A stretch of DNA of 64,000 bases from Paragemmobacter straminiformis (GTDB lineage Bacteria > Pseudomonadota > Alphaproteobacteria > Rhodobacterales > Rhodobacteraceae), in contig NZ_JACLQD010000005.1 in assembly GCF_014243445.1 (NCBI RefSeq), positions 186,001 through 250,000 of the forward strand, given 5' to 3'. The stretch's first letter is position 1. Each line of letters begins with the position of its first letter. The position numbers were made by a program, and so were the translations under genes. Positions 35,911 to 46,974 of this stretch are shown piece after piece. The notes beneath the pieces are model-generated. The model was given only the letters and a program-made list of their open reading frames with translations. It was not told where the DNA came from and did not search any database.

Positions 35911-37050
35911 TCAGCCTGCGGCCTGCAGGATGGATACGAGGTCGGGCAGGTCGAGGGGGACGGGGTTGCCCTTCATCGACGAGGAGGTGCGGGCGGCTTC
36001 GGCCACCTCGGCATGGCGGGCGGCGGGCAGGCCCTGCGCGGTGAGCGGGGGGAGGCCGCAGTCCTTTGCCCATGCGGCCAGCGTTTCGGGGGCGGAAGCG
36101 GCGCTGCCGCCGAAGGTGGCGGCGACGAGGGTGCAGATCTCTTCGATGCGGCCCGAGGTCTGGCCCGTGCAGCGGGCGCGGTTCAGGCCAAGCGCGGGGC
36201 CGAGCAGGACACCGCAGATCGCGCCGTGGGCGGCGGGGGTGATGCCGCCGATCACGCCCGCAAGGCCGTGGACCACGCCGAGGCCCGCATTGGCCAGCGC
36301 GATGCCGCCGGTCAGGCTTGTCCATGCCAGCGCATCGCGGGCGGCGGGGTCTTCGGCCTGCATCAGGCGTTTCAGCGCGGCGAGGCCCGTTGCGATGGCG
36401 GGGCGGGTGATCGCGTCGGTATAGGGTGTCGCCTTGCACGACAGGTAAGGTTCGATCACCTGCGTGACCGCGTCGAGGCCGGAGGCGAGGGTGACGGCGC
36501 GGGGGCAATTGTCGGTCAGGGCGGGGTCGACGATGGCGAGCGCCGCGAACATGGCGTCGTCGCGCAGGCTGACCTTGCGCCCGTGGTCGGGCAGGCCGAT
36601 TACGGCGTTCTTGGTGGCCTCGGCCCCCGTGCCTGCGGTGGTGGGCAGCGCGATAAAGGGCAGGGGCGGGGTGGCGAGGGGGAGGGCGCGGCCCACGACT
36701 TCGAGATGGTCCATCGCCCCGCCTGACGCCGGGATCAGGGCGGCAAGCGCCTTGCCGAGATCGAGTGCCGCGCCGCCGCCGAGGGCGACGACCCAGTGGG
36801 GCCGGTGGGCTTTGGCCTGCGCGGTGGCCGCGTTCAGGATGTCGAGCGTGGGTTCATGGGCGCAGGGCAGGGCGAGGATGTCGCAGCCCTGCGCGCGGAG
36901 CGCCTGTGCCAGCCATTCGGCGCGGGCGGGGTTTGCGCCATGTACCAGCACGCCGCGCGGCCCGAAGGCGGCGATCAGGGCGGGGGCTTTCTGCGCCTCG
37001 CCCCGCCCGAAGAGGATGCGGCGGGGAAGGGCGATGGCGAAGGGGGGCAT
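35911..37050 (-). CDS. Iron-containing (group III) alcohol dehydrogenase
   Basis: 379 residues. The dinucleotide loop GGGAALDLGKA lies near residue 92, the TTAGTGAEATKNAVIG block follows, and the metal-site histidine region reads LGVVHGLAGVIGGITPAAHGAICG. Such enzymes oxidise or reduce primary alcohols or aldehydes with NAD(P); the substrate is unknown here (maleylacetate reductases and lactaldehyde reductases share the fold). The start at 37050 gives MPPFAIALPRRILFGRG. It is 314 bp downstream of glpK in the same orientation, but element C lies between. A functional link to glycerol or methylglyoxal metabolism is possible but unproved. Confidence 0.87.
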   Translation of the reverse strand: MPPFAIALPRRILFGRGEAQKAPALIAAFGPRGVLVHGANPARAEWLAQALRAQGCDILALPCAHEPTLDILNAATAQAKAHRPHWVVALGGGAALDLGKALAALIPASGGAMDHLEVVGRALPLATPPLPFIALPTTAGTGAEATKNAVIGLPDHGRKVSLRDDAMFAALAIVDPALTDNCPRAVTLASGLDAVTQVIEPYLSCKATPYTDAITRPAIATGLAALKRLMQAEDPAARDALAWTSLTGGIALANAGLGVVHGLAGVIGGITPAAHGAICGVLLGPALGLNRARCTGQTSGRIEEICTLVAATFGGSAASAPETLAAWAKDCGLPPLTAQGLPAARHAEVAEAARTSSSMKGNPVPLDLPDLVSILQAAG

Positions 37051-37148
37051 GGCGGGCCTTTCGGGTTGGTACCTGCCGTGGACGGCGGCTTCTGTCTTAG
37101 CGGGAGGGTGCGGTCCGGTCAGGGTGCCTGTCGGGGCAGGCGTCGAGC

Positions 37149-37289
37149 GGGGGGCTGTCTGCCCCCCGACCCCCGAGGATATTTGCGCGGGTGTGAAAGG
37201 GCAAAGGTCGGTGTCCTGCTGCTTTCATGCTCGTTCAAATATCCTCGGGGGGAGGCGCGGCACGCGCCGTGGGGGGCAGACGGCCCCCC
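37149..37289. repeat. Nested inverted-repeat intergenic element, copy C
   Basis: The outer arms are ggggggctgtctgcccccc (37149-37167) and ggggggcagacggcccccc (37271-37289). The inner arms are cccccgaggatattt (37170-37184) and aaatatcctcgggggg (37237-37252). A small hairpin ggcgcg-gca-cgcgcc sits between the right arms. The centre (37185-37236) contains gtgtgaaagg and gctgctttcatgctcg, partly shared with the other copies. It lies in the 314-bp gap between two minus-strand genes (iron ADH start and glpK end). No ORF is seen in the gap. Confidence 0.9.
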
Positions 37290-37364
37290 TGCGCGGCGGG
37301 TGAAGGGCGGGGTTCGGGGGAATTGCAGCCTGCCCTGTGTCGTCACGGGGAAGGGGGTGGCGCG

Positions 37365-38849
37365 TCATACCGACATGGTGGCGGCGACGGCGCGGCCCCA
37401 GCGGGCGTATTTCGCGCGGCGCGTCGCCTCGTCCATGTGCGGGGTGAAGCGGCGTTGCAGCGCCCATGAGCTTTGGAATTCGGCGGGGGGCGGGCAGAGG
37501 CCGGCTTGCAGGCCGGCAAGGTAGGCGGCCCCCAGCGCGGTGGTTTCCGTCACCACGGGGCGGTCGACGGGCGCGCCGAGGATGTCGGACAGGAATTGCA
37601 TCGCCCAGTCCGAGGCCGTCATGCCGCCATCGACGCGGAGGACGCCATCGGCTGCGGCACCCCAGTCGGAGCGCATCGCTTCCAGAAGGTCGCGGGTCTG
37701 GTAGCCCACGCTTTCCAGCGCGGCCTTGGCCAGTTCGGCGGGGCCCGAGTTGCGCGTGAGGCCGTAGACCGCGCCGCGGCAGTCGGGCCGCCAATAGGGC
37801 GCGCCGAGGCCGGTGAAGGCGGGGACGAGGACCACGTCCTGCGCGGGGTCGGCGGCATCGGCCAGGGGCTGGGTTTCCCTGGCCTCGCGGATGATCTTAA
37901 GCCCGTCGCGCAGCCATTGCACGACCGCGCCCGCGATGAAGATCGAGCCTTCCAACGCATAGGTGGTCTGGCCGTTCAGGCGGTAGGCGATGGTGGTGAG
38001 AAGGCGGTTCTTCGACGGGACCATATCGGCGCCGGTGTTCAGCAGCGCGAAGCAGCCCGTGCCGTAGGTGGATTTCATCATGCCCGGCGCAAAGCAGGCC
38101 TGCCCCACGGTCGCGGCCTGCTGGTCGCCCGCGACGCCGAGGATCGGGATTTCGCGGCCGAAGAGGTCGGGGCGGGTGGTGCCGTAATCGGCGGCGCAGT
38201 CCCTCACCTCGGGCAGGAGGGACATGGGAATGTCGAGGAGGGCGCAAATCTCGGCGTCCCATTCGCCGCGCGCGATGTTGTAGACAAGCGTCCGCGCGGC
38301 GTTGGTGGCGTCGGTGGCGTGGACGCGGCCGCCGGTCAGCTTCCAGATGAGGAAGGTGTCGACGGTGCCGAAGGCGAGTTCGCCCCGCTTGGCGCGGTCG
38401 CGGGCGCCGGGGACATGGTCGAGCAGCCATTTGATCTTGGTGCCGGAGAAGTAGGGGTCGAGCAGCAGGCCCGTGCGGGCGGTGATCATCGGCTCGTGGC
38501 CCGCGTCTTTCAGCGCGGTGCAGGTGTCGGCGGTGCGGCGGTCTTGCCAGACGATGGCGCGGTGGATCGGCTCGCCCGTGGCGCGGTCCCAGATCAGGGT
38601 GGTTTCGCGCTGGTTGGTGATGCCGATGGCCGCGATGCTGGTGGCCTTGATCCCGGCCTTTTCGATGGCGGCGCGGGCGGTGCCTGCCACGGTGGACCAC
38701 AGGTCGGACGGGTCGTGTTCGACCCAGCCCGAGGCGGGATAGTGCTGGGGGAACTCTTCCTGCGCGGAGGCGACCACGCGCAGGCCCGCGTCGAAGATGA
38801 TGGCCCGCGAGGAGGTCGTGCCCTGGTCGATGGCGAGGATATGGGTCAT
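37365..38849 (-). CDS. glpK: Glycerol kinase
   Basis: A 494-residue FGGY kinase that phosphorylates glycerol to sn-glycerol 3-phosphate. N-terminal [17 protein letters not shown]; substrate region [23 protein letters not shown] signature [19 protein letters not shown] and [17 protein letters not shown] near the C-terminus. It is the last gene of the glycerol operon, 153 bp downstream of glpV, with a ribosome site (AAGGGGG) before the ATG. Together with GlpD it makes dihydroxyacetone phosphate from imported glycerol. E. coli-like regulation by fructose-1,6-bisphosphate is possible but not readable here. Confidence 0.97.
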   Translation of the reverse strand: MTHILAIDQGTTSSRAIIFDAGLRVVASAQEEFPQHYPASGWVEHDPSDLWSTVAGTARAAIEKAGIKATSIAAIGITNQRETTLIWDRATGEPIHRAIVWQDRRTADTCTALKDAGHEPMITARTGLLLDPYFSGTKIKWLLDHVPGARDRAKRGELAFGTVDTFLIWKLTGGRVHATDATNAARTLVYNIARGEWDAEICALLDIPMSLLPEVRDCAADYGTTRPDLFGREIPILGVAGDQQAATVGQACFAPGMMKSTYGTGCFALLNTGADMVPSKNRLLTTIAYRLNGQTTYALEGSIFIAGAVVQWLRDGLKIIREARETQPLADAADPAQDVVLVPAFTGLGAPYWRPDCRGAVYGLTRNSGPAELAKAALESVGYQTRDLLEAMRSDWGAAADGVLRVDGGMTASDWAMQFLSDILGAPVDRPVVTETTALGAAYLAGLQAGLCPPPAEFQSSWALQRRFTPHMDEATRRAKYARWGRAVAATMSV

Positions 38850-39002
38850 GCTTTGCCCCCTTGGTCGTTTCTTCTTGCTGGTGGAGACACTCGCCCAAGC
38901 GCAGGGAGAGGCGCAAGCGGTTTGGCCGCGGGCGGGTGTCTCGACGAGGAAGAAGAGCGAGAGGGGGCGGGCGCCTGTGACGACGCCCGCCCCCCTTTGG
39001 CC

Positions 39003-40733
39003 TTAGCCCTGCTGCCAGGACTTGATCAGCTCGTCATAGGAGATCGTTTCGCCTTGCGGCTTTTCGTTCTCGAGCGGGCCGACCGGCGAGCCGGGTTCGT
39101 CGAGCCAGACCTGCGGGTCTTTCTCTTCGTTCAGCTTCGGGCCGATGTCGCCCTGAACGCCGGACTTCTCGATCCGGGCCAGGACTTTTTCCTGCTCGGC
39201 GCAGAGGCTGTCGAGCGCTTCCTGCGGGGTCTTGTCACCCGACATGGCGTCGCCGATGTTCTGCCACCACAGCTGCGCCATCTTCGGATAATCCGGGATG
39301 TTGGTGCCGGTGGGCGACCATGCGACGCGGGCGGGCGAGCGGTAGAATTCGACCAGACCGCCAAGCTTGTTCGCACGATCGGTGAAGGACTGGTGCTGGA
39401 TGGTGGATTCGCGGATGAAGGTCAGGCCGACATGGCTTTTCTTCACGTCCACGGTCTTCGAGGTGACGAACTGGGCGTAGAGCCAGGCCGCCTGTGCGCG
39501 GTCGACGGGGGTGGATTTCATGAGAGTCCACGAGCCCACGTCCTGATAGCCGACCTTGGTGCCTTCGGACCAGTAAGCGCCGTGCGGCGAGGGGGCCATG
39601 CGCCACTTGGGCGTGCCGTCCTCGTTCATCACGGGCGTTCCGGGAACGACCGACGCCGCGGTAAAGGCGGTGTACCAGAACATCTGCTGGGCAATCGCAC
39701 CCTGAGCCGGAACCGGGCCGGCTTCGCCGAAGGTCATGCCCTGCGCTTCCGGGGGCGTGTACTTCTGCAGCCATTCGATGGCCTTGGTCACGGCGTAGAC
39801 GGCTGCCGCGTCGTTGGTGGCACCGCCACGCGCGACGCACGAACCGACCGGACGCGAGTTCTCGTCGACGCGGACGCCCCATTCATCGACCGGAAGGCCG
39901 TTGGGTTCGCCCTTGTCGCCCATGCCGGCCATCGACATCCACGCGTCGGTGTAGCGCCAGCCCAGGCTCGGGTCTTTCTTGCCGTAGTCCATGTTGCCAT
40001 AGACGCCGGTGGCGGGGCCGCCCATGTAGGACATGTCGCGGCCGGTGAAGAATTCGGCGATGTCCTCGTAGGCGGACCAGTTCAGCGGAACGCCGAGGTC
40101 ATAGCCGTATTTGGCCTTGAAGTCGTCCTTGGTCTTCTGGTCGTTGAACCAGTCGTAGCGGAACCAGTAAAGGTTCGCGAACTGCTGGTCGGGAAGCTGG
40201 TAGAGCTTGCCGTCCGGAGCGGTGGTGAACTTCGTGCCGATGAAGTCGGCCAGATCGATGTTCGGGTTGGTGACGTCCTTGCCTTCGCCGGCCATCCAGT
40301 CGGTCAGGTTGCGGACCTGCTGGTAGCGCCAGTGGGTGCCGATAAGGTCGGAGTCGTTGACATAGGCGTCGTAGATGTTCTCGCCCGACTGCATTTGCGT
40401 CTGAAGCTTCTCGACGACGTCGCCTTCGCCGATCAGATCGTGGGTGATCTTGATGCCGGTGATCGCGGTGAAGGCCGGAGCCAGCACTTTGGATTCGTAT
40501 TCATGGGTGGCGATGGTTTCGGAAACCACCTTGATATCCATGCCGGCATAGGGTTTGGCGGCATCGATGAACCACTGCATCTCGGCTTCCTGATCGGCGC
40601 GCGACAGGGTCGAGAGGTCGCCGATTTCAGTGTCGAGGAAGGCCTTTGCGGCCTCCATATCGGCCCAAGCGGGGACCGAACCCATCGCCATCATCGCAAG
40701 CGCGAGGGCGGTGGTCGTGTGACGAAGTCTCAT
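39003..40733 (-). CDS. glpV: Glycerol ABC transporter substrate-binding protein GlpV
   Basis: 576 residues with a Sec signal peptide (RHTTTALALAMMAMGSVPAWA, cleavage after Ala). It is a large periplasmic binding protein of the type known from the Rhizobium glycerol ABC transporter. Features: EMQWFIDAAKPYAGMDIKV at about 50, HEYESKVLAPAFTAITGIKI, and the Trp-rich WWQNIGDAMSGDKTPQEALD near the C-terminus. It captures glycerol in the periplasm for GlpP/GlpQ. The gene is separated from glpU by 86 bp containing a short stem-loop. Strong GGAGGAAG precedes the ATG. The unusual length (binding proteins are mostly 300-450) matches the GlpV group. Confidence 0.9.
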   Translation of the reverse strand: MRLRHTTTALALAMMAMGSVPAWADMEAAKAFLDTEIGDLSTLSRADQEAEMQWFIDAAKPYAGMDIKVVSETIATHEYESKVLAPAFTAITGIKITHDLIGEGDVVEKLQTQMQSGENIYDAYVNDSDLIGTHWRYQQVRNLTDWMAGEGKDVTNPNIDLADFIGTKFTTAPDGKLYQLPDQQFANLYWFRYDWFNDQKTKDDFKAKYGYDLGVPLNWSAYEDIAEFFTGRDMSYMGGPATGVYGNMDYGKKDPSLGWRYTDAWMSMAGMGDKGEPNGLPVDEWGVRVDENSRPVGSCVARGGATNDAAAVYAVTKAIEWLQKYTPPEAQGMTFGEAGPVPAQGAIAQQMFWYTAFTAASVVPGTPVMNEDGTPKWRMAPSPHGAYWSEGTKVGYQDVGSWTLMKSTPVDRAQAAWLYAQFVTSKTVDVKKSHVGLTFIRESTIQHQSFTDRANKLGGLVEFYRSPARVAWSPTGTNIPDYPKMAQLWWQNIGDAMSGDKTPQEALDSLCAEQEKVLARIEKSGVQGDIGPKLNEEKDPQVWLDEPGSPVGPLENEKPQGETISYDELIKSWQQG

Positions 40734-40780
40734 TGTAATCTTCCTCCCAGAGTTGATTTCGACTTCAGTTTGCCTTTCCG

Positions 40781-40797
40781 GCGGGTCTCCTACCCGC
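40781..40797 (-). other. Intercistronic stem-loop upstream of glpV
   Basis: A 6-bp stem (gcgggt / acccgc, loop ctcct) lies in the 86-bp gap between glpU and glpV. Such hairpins often protect the downstream binding-protein mRNA and give higher expression than the membrane genes. Weak evidence. Confidence 0.4.
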
Positions 40798-40819
40798 GTC
40801 GGTCAGGGGTCTTTCCCGT

Positions 40820-41221
40820 CTAGACCCAGCGGAATACCGCGATGGCGTAGACGAGGCAGAGGGCCAGCGCCCACCCGAGGGTGGGGCCGATCAGGAAGAG
40901 CCAGCCGAGGTTGATGAAGGCCGACCCGAGAAGGGTGATGAAAAGGCGGTCGCCGCGCGTCGTCTCGATCCGCAGCACGCCGGTGCGCGGGGTTTCGGGA
41001 TAACGGATCGCCAGCAGCGTGAAGGCGATGAGCAGGCAGGCGATGATGAAGAAGAACAGCGCGACGGGGAAGGTCCAGGCCATCCAGCCGCCCTCGATCA
41101 TCGGGTCGAACCAGAGAAAGCCGTCCTCGTCGCGCGGGGTGGCATAGACCAGCAGGCCAAGGATCGCGGCCAGAACGGCGGCGGTGGTGGCGTAGATCGT
41201 GTTCCAGCGGGTGGCGGTCAT
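40820..41221 (-). CDS. glpU: GlpU-like small membrane protein (DUF2160) of the glycerol transporter
   Basis: 133 residues, three or four hydrophobic segments (TIYATTAAVLAAILGLLVY; MAWTFPVALFFFIIACLLIAF; LFITLLGSAFINLGWLFLIG; WALALCLVYAIAVFRWV). Matches the DUF2160 small membrane protein found in glycerol ABC operons (GlpU in Rhizobium). The ATG at 41221 is chosen; it follows the GlpQ stop by 1 bp. The longer frame would overlap glpQ. Its role in the complex is unknown; it may stabilise the permeases. Confidence 0.85.
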   Translation of the reverse strand: MTATRWNTIYATTAAVLAAILGLLVYATPRDEDGFLWFDPMIEGGWMAWTFPVALFFFIIACLLIAFTLLAIRYPETPRTGVLRIETTRGDRLFITLLGSAFINLGWLFLIGPTLGWALALCLVYAIAVFRWV

Positions 41222-41222
41222 C

Positions 41223-42026
<804 letters not shown>

Positions 42027-42028
42027 GG

Positions 42029-42900
<872 letters not shown>

Positions 42901-42901
<1 letters not shown>

Positions 42902-43980
42902 CAGGCGGCCCTTTCCGGTGCGACGCGCCAGTCGTCGGCGTAGACGTTGATGCGGTCGGGCGTGAAGGTCACATGGGTAAGGCTGGCATCGACGGCCATG
43001 CCTTCGGGGGCGATGACGTTGACGGTGTTGCCGCCCACCTCGCCCCGGATGATGCGGTGGCGGCCCACATCCTCGACCCGTTTGATGGTGATGGGCAGGC
43101 CCGCGCCTTCGGTCAGCACGGCGTATTCGGGGCGGATGCCGATCTGCGTGCGGCCTTTCACATGGCCGTAGGCCGCACCGAGCGGGACGGTCGAGCCCAT
43201 GACATGGGCGTGGTTGCCGTGGATCTCGGCGGGCAGCAGGTTCATGCCGGGCGAGCCGATGAAATAGCCGACGAAGGTGTGTTGCGGCGTTTCGAACAGT
43301 TCTTCGGGCGTGCCCATCTGGACCACGCGGCCGTCATACATGACGACGACCTTGTCGGCGAAGGTCAGCGCTTCGGTCTGGTCGTGGGTGACGTAGATCA
43401 TCGTATGGCCGAATTCGCGGTGCAGCTGTTTGAGCTGGGTGCGAAGTTCCCATTTCATATGCGGGTCGATCACGGTCAGCGGTTCGTCGAAGAGGATGGC
43501 GTTGACATCCTCGCGCACCATGCCACGGCCGAGGCTGATCTTTTGCTTGGCGTCGGCGGTCAGGCCGCGCGCCTTTTTGTCGAGCATCGCCTCCATCCCG
43601 ATCATGGCCGCGATCTGGCCGACGCGGCCCTTGATGTAGGCGGCGTCCATGCCACGGTTGCGCAGCGGGAAGGCGAGGTTCTCGCGCACGGTCATTGTGT
43701 CGTAGACGACCGGAAACTGGAACACCTGCGCGATGTTGCGCTGGGCGGTTTCGGCATCGGTCACATCGGTTTCGCCGAACAGGACGCGGCCCTGGCTTGG
43801 GCGCAGCAGGCCCGAGATGATGTTGAGAAGCGTGGTCTTGCCGCAGCCGCTGGAGCCGAGCAGCGCATAGGCGCCGCCGTCGTCCCAGACGTGGTCCATC
43901 TCCTTGAGCGCGAAGTCGGATTCGGATTTGGGGGCGGGGTTGTAGCTGTGGGCGAGGGTCTTGAGGGTGATCTTGGCCAT
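42901..43980 (-). CDS. glpT: Glycerol ABC transporter ATP-binding protein GlpT
   Basis: 359 residues. Walker A GSSGCGKTT (42-50), Q-loop VFQFP, Walker B LFDEP (163-167), H-loop His199 in YVTHDQTEA, and a C-terminal regulatory OB-fold domain from about residue 245 typical of MalK-type ATPases. Oddity: the signature position reads LTADAKQKISLGRG (140-153) instead of LSGGQ-QR. With GlpS, which keeps LSGGQ but lacks the H-loop His, this predicts one competent and one degenerate ATP site. The name GlpT follows the Rhizobium glpSTPQUV nomenclature and is not the E. coli glycerol-3-phosphate antiporter. Confidence 0.92.
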
Positions 43981-43991
43981 GTGCGTTCCCC

Positions 43992-45080
43992 TTATGCCGC
44001 TGTCGCGTAGGACGCGGGTGCGGCAAGGCGGCCCGAGGCGTCGAAGATATAGGCGTGGGCGGGGTCGAGCCAGAGGCTGACATTGGCCCCCGGTGTCAGG
44101 TCATGCACGCCATGCACGAGGGCGACCCAGCGTTCGGGACCATGCGTCAGGTGCAGGAAGGTTTCCGAGCCGGTGATCTCGGTCACGCCGAGGGTGCAGG
44201 GAAATTCAACCGCAGAGCCGGAATGCACGTTCAGGTGCAGGTGGTTTGCGCGGAAACCGGCGGTGTAGCGGCCATCGGGCAGGCTGGCAAAGACACCGTC
44301 GGCGGGGGCGTTCGCGTTGCCGCCGAAGTTGATGCGGTGGCCTTCCTTGTAGCAGGCGGTGAAGTTCATCGGCGGGTCGCTGAACACGCGGGCGGTGGTG
44401 GCATCGGCGGGCTGGCGGTAGACATGGGGCGTCGCGCCGAACTGGGTGACGCGGCCTTCCCACAGGGTGGCGGTGTTGCCGCCCAGAAGCAGGGCTTCTT
44501 CGGGTTCGGTGGTGGCATAGACGAAGATCGCGCCGGATTCTTCAAAGATGCGGGGGATTTCGGCGCGCAGCTCTTCGCGCAGCTTGTAGTCGAGGTTGGC
44601 AAGCGGTTCGTCGAGCAGGACGAGGCCCGCCCCTTTGACAAGCGCGCGGGCGAGGGCGCAGCGCTGCTGCTGCCCGCCGGACAGTTCAAGGGGTTTGCGC
44701 CCCAGCATCGGCGTCAGCTTGAGCATCTCGGCCGTTTCACGCACGGCGCGGTCCACCTCGGCGGTGGATTTTCCCATCAGGCGCATGGGAGAGGCGATGT
44801 TGTCATAGACGCTCATCGCGGGGTAGTTGATGAATTGCTGGTAGACCATCGCGACCTTGCGGTCCTGCACACGCTGGCCCGTCACATCCTGCCCGTGCCA
44901 GAGGATGCGGCCCGAGGTCGGCACGTCGAGCCCCGCCATGAGGCGCATCAGCGAGGTCTTGCCCGAAAGCGTCGGCCCGAGCAGCACGTTCATCGTGCCC
45001 TTTTCGAGCGCGAGGGTCGTGGGGTGGACATGCACCTGCCCCTTGACCGACCGGCTGACGGATTGAAGTTCCAGAGCCAT
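43992..45080 (-). CDS. glpS: Glycerol ABC transporter ATP-binding protein GlpS
   Basis: 362 residues. Walker A GPTLSGKTS (35-43), LSGGQQQRCALARALV (133-148), Walker B LVLLDEP (153-159), and a C-terminal OB-like regulatory domain. The H-loop His is replaced by Thr191 (YATTEPEEA against the usual YVTHDxxEA). The start ATG 45080 gives MALELQSVSRSVKGQ and lies 7 nt after the glpD stop. It pairs with GlpT in a heterodimer; the catalytic site made of GlpT Walker A/B/H-loop with the GlpS signature should be the working one. Confidence 0.92.
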   Translation of the reverse strand: MALELQSVSRSVKGQVHVHPTTLALEKGTMNVLLGPTLSGKTSLMRLMAGLDVPTSGRILWHGQDVTGQRVQDRKVAMVYQQFINYPAMSVYDNIASPMRLMGKSTAEVDRAVRETAEMLKLTPMLGRKPLELSGGQQQRCALARALVKGAGLVLLDEPLANLDYKLREELRAEIPRIFEESGAIFVYATTEPEEALLLGGNTATLWEGRVTQFGATPHVYRQPADATTARVFSDPPMNFTACYKEGHRINFGGNANAPADGVFASLPDGRYTAGFRANHLHLNVHSGSAVEFPCTLGVTEITGSETFLHLTHGPERWVALVHGVHDLTPGANVSLWLDPAHAYIFDASGRLAAPASYATAA

Positions 45081-45087
45081 TATCCCC

Positions 45088-46701
45088 TCACTCTGCTGCG
45101 GGGCTGATGGCCCCGTCTTTTTGGGCAGACTGCGCGTTTGCCTGCGTTGACATGTAAGCGTCGAGTGCCGCGATCTGTTCCTGCGCCAGTCGCAGGCCAA
45201 GCTTGGTGCGGCGCCAGACGACATCGGCGGCTTGGGTTGCGAATTCATGGGCCATGAGCCAGCGCACCTCGGCCTCGGTCAGGGTCGCGCCGAAGTCCTG
45301 GCCAAGATCGGCGGCCGATTTTGCCGCGCCAAGGATGCTTGCCGCTTCGGTGCCGTAGGCGCGGATCAGGCGGGCGGCGTGGTAGTCGGACAGGTAGGGA
45401 TGCGCCGTCTTGAGCGCCGCGGTCAGGGCGGGGACGCCATCGACCGGAAAGTTGCCGCCCGGCAGGGGGACACGCGCGGTCCAGGGCGCGCGGGCGGCGG
45501 GGAAGAAGGGGGTCAGCTTTTCCAGCGCGGATTCGGCAAGGCGGCGATAGGTGGTGATCTTGCCGCCGAACACGTTCAGCAGCGGCGCGCCGTTGCCATC
45601 AAGCGAGAGGACATAGTCGCGCGTGGCGGCGGTGGCCGATTTCGCGCCGTCGTTATACAGCGGGCGGACGCCGGAATAGGTCCAGACCACATCCTCCTTG
45701 GTGACGGGTTTGGCGAAATACTGGCTGGCGAAGGCCAAGAGGTAGTCGCGCTCCTCGTCGGTGCAGACGGCGTCTTTCGGGGCGCCCTGATGGTCTTTGT
45801 CGGTGGTGCCGATCAGGGTGAAGTCCTGTTCGTAGGGGATGGCGAAGATGATGCGGCCATCGGTGCCCTGAAAGAAGTAGCAGCGGTCGTGGTCGTAGAG
45901 TTTGCGGGTGACGATATGCGAGCCGCGCACGAGGCGGACGCCTTCGGTCGAATTGATGCGGGCGACGTTGCGGATCACGTCCTCGACCCAGGGGCCGCCC
46001 GCGTTGACGAGGGCGCGGGATTTGTAGGTGGCGCGGCCCTCGGGTCCGTCGACGGTGATGGTCCAATGGTCGCCCGAGCGGTCGGCGCTGAGGACACGGG
46101 TGCGCGTCAGGATGGTGGCCCCGCGTTCGGCGGCATCGCGGGCGTTGAGCGAGACGAGTTTGGAATCCTCGACCCAGCAATCGGAATATTCGTAGGCATG
46201 GGCAAACCGCTTTTGCAGCGGCGCGCCCGCGGCATCGCGCGTGAGGTCGAGCGTGCGGGTGGCGGGCAGGATCTTGCGTCCGCCCAGCGTGTCATAAAGG
46301 AACAGGCCGAGGCGGATCAGCCATGCGGGGCGGCGGCCCTTCATCCACGGCATGATGCGCGACAGAAGGCGTCCGGTGGGGGTGTCGCCCTCGAACCGCA
46401 TGTCGGGGTGATAGGGCAGCACGAAGCGCATGGGCCACGAGATGTGGGGCATGGCGGCAAGCAGGGTCTCGCGCTCTTCCAGCGCCTCGCGCACCAGACG
46501 GAATTCGAAATACTCGAGATAGCGCAGGCCGCCGTGGAACAGCTTGGTCGAGGCGGAGGACGTGGCCGAGGCGAGGTCGGATTGTTCGGCAAGCACCACC
46601 GACAGGCCACGGCCCGTGGCGTCACGGGCGATGCCGCAGCCGTTGATGCCGCCGCCGATGATGAAAAGGTCCGCCATGTCGGGCGGGGTCTGTCTGGTCA
46701 C
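45088..46701 (-). CDS. glpD: Aerobic glycerol-3-phosphate dehydrogenase
   Basis: 537 residues. An FAD-dependent, membrane-associated enzyme that oxidises sn-glycerol 3-phosphate to dihydroxyacetone phosphate and passes electrons to quinone. N-terminal FAD loop FIIGGGINGCGIARDATGRG; SSASTKLFHGGLRYLE; VNAGGPWVEDVI; WTYSGVRPLYND; FGGKITTYRRLAE. The start is taken as GTG 46701 since GGGAGGAAAC lies 7-8 nt upstream; ATG 46677 is the alternative. First gene of the operon, followed 7 nt later by glpS. Confidence 0.95.
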   Translation of the reverse strand: MTRQTPPDMADLFIIGGGINGCGIARDATGRGLSVVLAEQSDLASATSSASTKLFHGGLRYLEYFEFRLVREALEERETLLAAMPHISWPMRFVLPYHPDMRFEGDTPTGRLLSRIMPWMKGRRPAWLIRLGLFLYDTLGGRKILPATRTLDLTRDAAGAPLQKRFAHAYEYSDCWVEDSKLVSLNARDAAERGATILTRTRVLSADRSGDHWTITVDGPEGRATYKSRALVNAGGPWVEDVIRNVARINSTEGVRLVRGSHIVTRKLYDHDRCYFFQGTDGRIIFAIPYEQDFTLIGTTDKDHQGAPKDAVCTDEERDYLLAFASQYFAKPVTKEDVVWTYSGVRPLYNDGAKSATAATRDYVLSLDGNGAPLLNVFGGKITTYRRLAESALEKLTPFFPAARAPWTARVPLPGGNFPVDGVPALTAALKTAHPYLSDYHAARLIRAYGTEAASILGAAKSAADLGQDFGATLTEAEVRWLMAHEFATQAADVVWRRTKLGLRLAQEQIAALDAYMSTQANAQSAQKDGAISPAAE

Positions 46702-46749
46702 GCCGGTTTCCTCCCTAGCGGGTGTAACGTGGTCCGAATCGAAGCGATT

Positions 46750-46804
46750 GGTCAACGCATTTTTTCGCTTTTGTGCGATTCAGCGAAAAAGCGAACATTT
46801 TCGC
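46750..46804. promoter_or_regulatory. glpD/glpR divergent control region with GCGAAAA / TTTTCGC sites
   Basis: A TTGACC hexamer (minus strand, 46755-46750) is a candidate -35 for glpD. Just beyond it are tttttcgct (46761-46769), agcgaaaaa (46782-46790) forming a 9-bp inverted pair, and gcgaaaa/ttttcgc (46783-46789 and 46798-46804). These three or four half-sites of the TTTTCGC type in 45 bp fit a DeoR-family (GlpR) operator array. The rest of the 273-bp gap (46805-46974) holds the glpR promoter but no clear repeat. Confidence 0.6.
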
Positions 46805-46974
46805 GCTTGCAGCATCGCTAAGCCGCTGATTTCACGGGAATGTGAGGGCGTGCGCGCATCTTCGCGCTGCGCTGCGGCGTAAGGAAGGGCTGTCTTTTCG
46901 GACTTGATTGCCCAGTAAGCTTGAATAACTGTGGCTTATTGTCCCGCGCGGATAAGTGAAAGAAAGGGAACATC

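Noticed and set aside
40781-40797. Riboswitch for glycerol between glpU and glpV
   Set aside because: Only a single 6-bp stem is visible and no conserved core was recognised; an mRNA-stabilising hairpin is more modest and likely.
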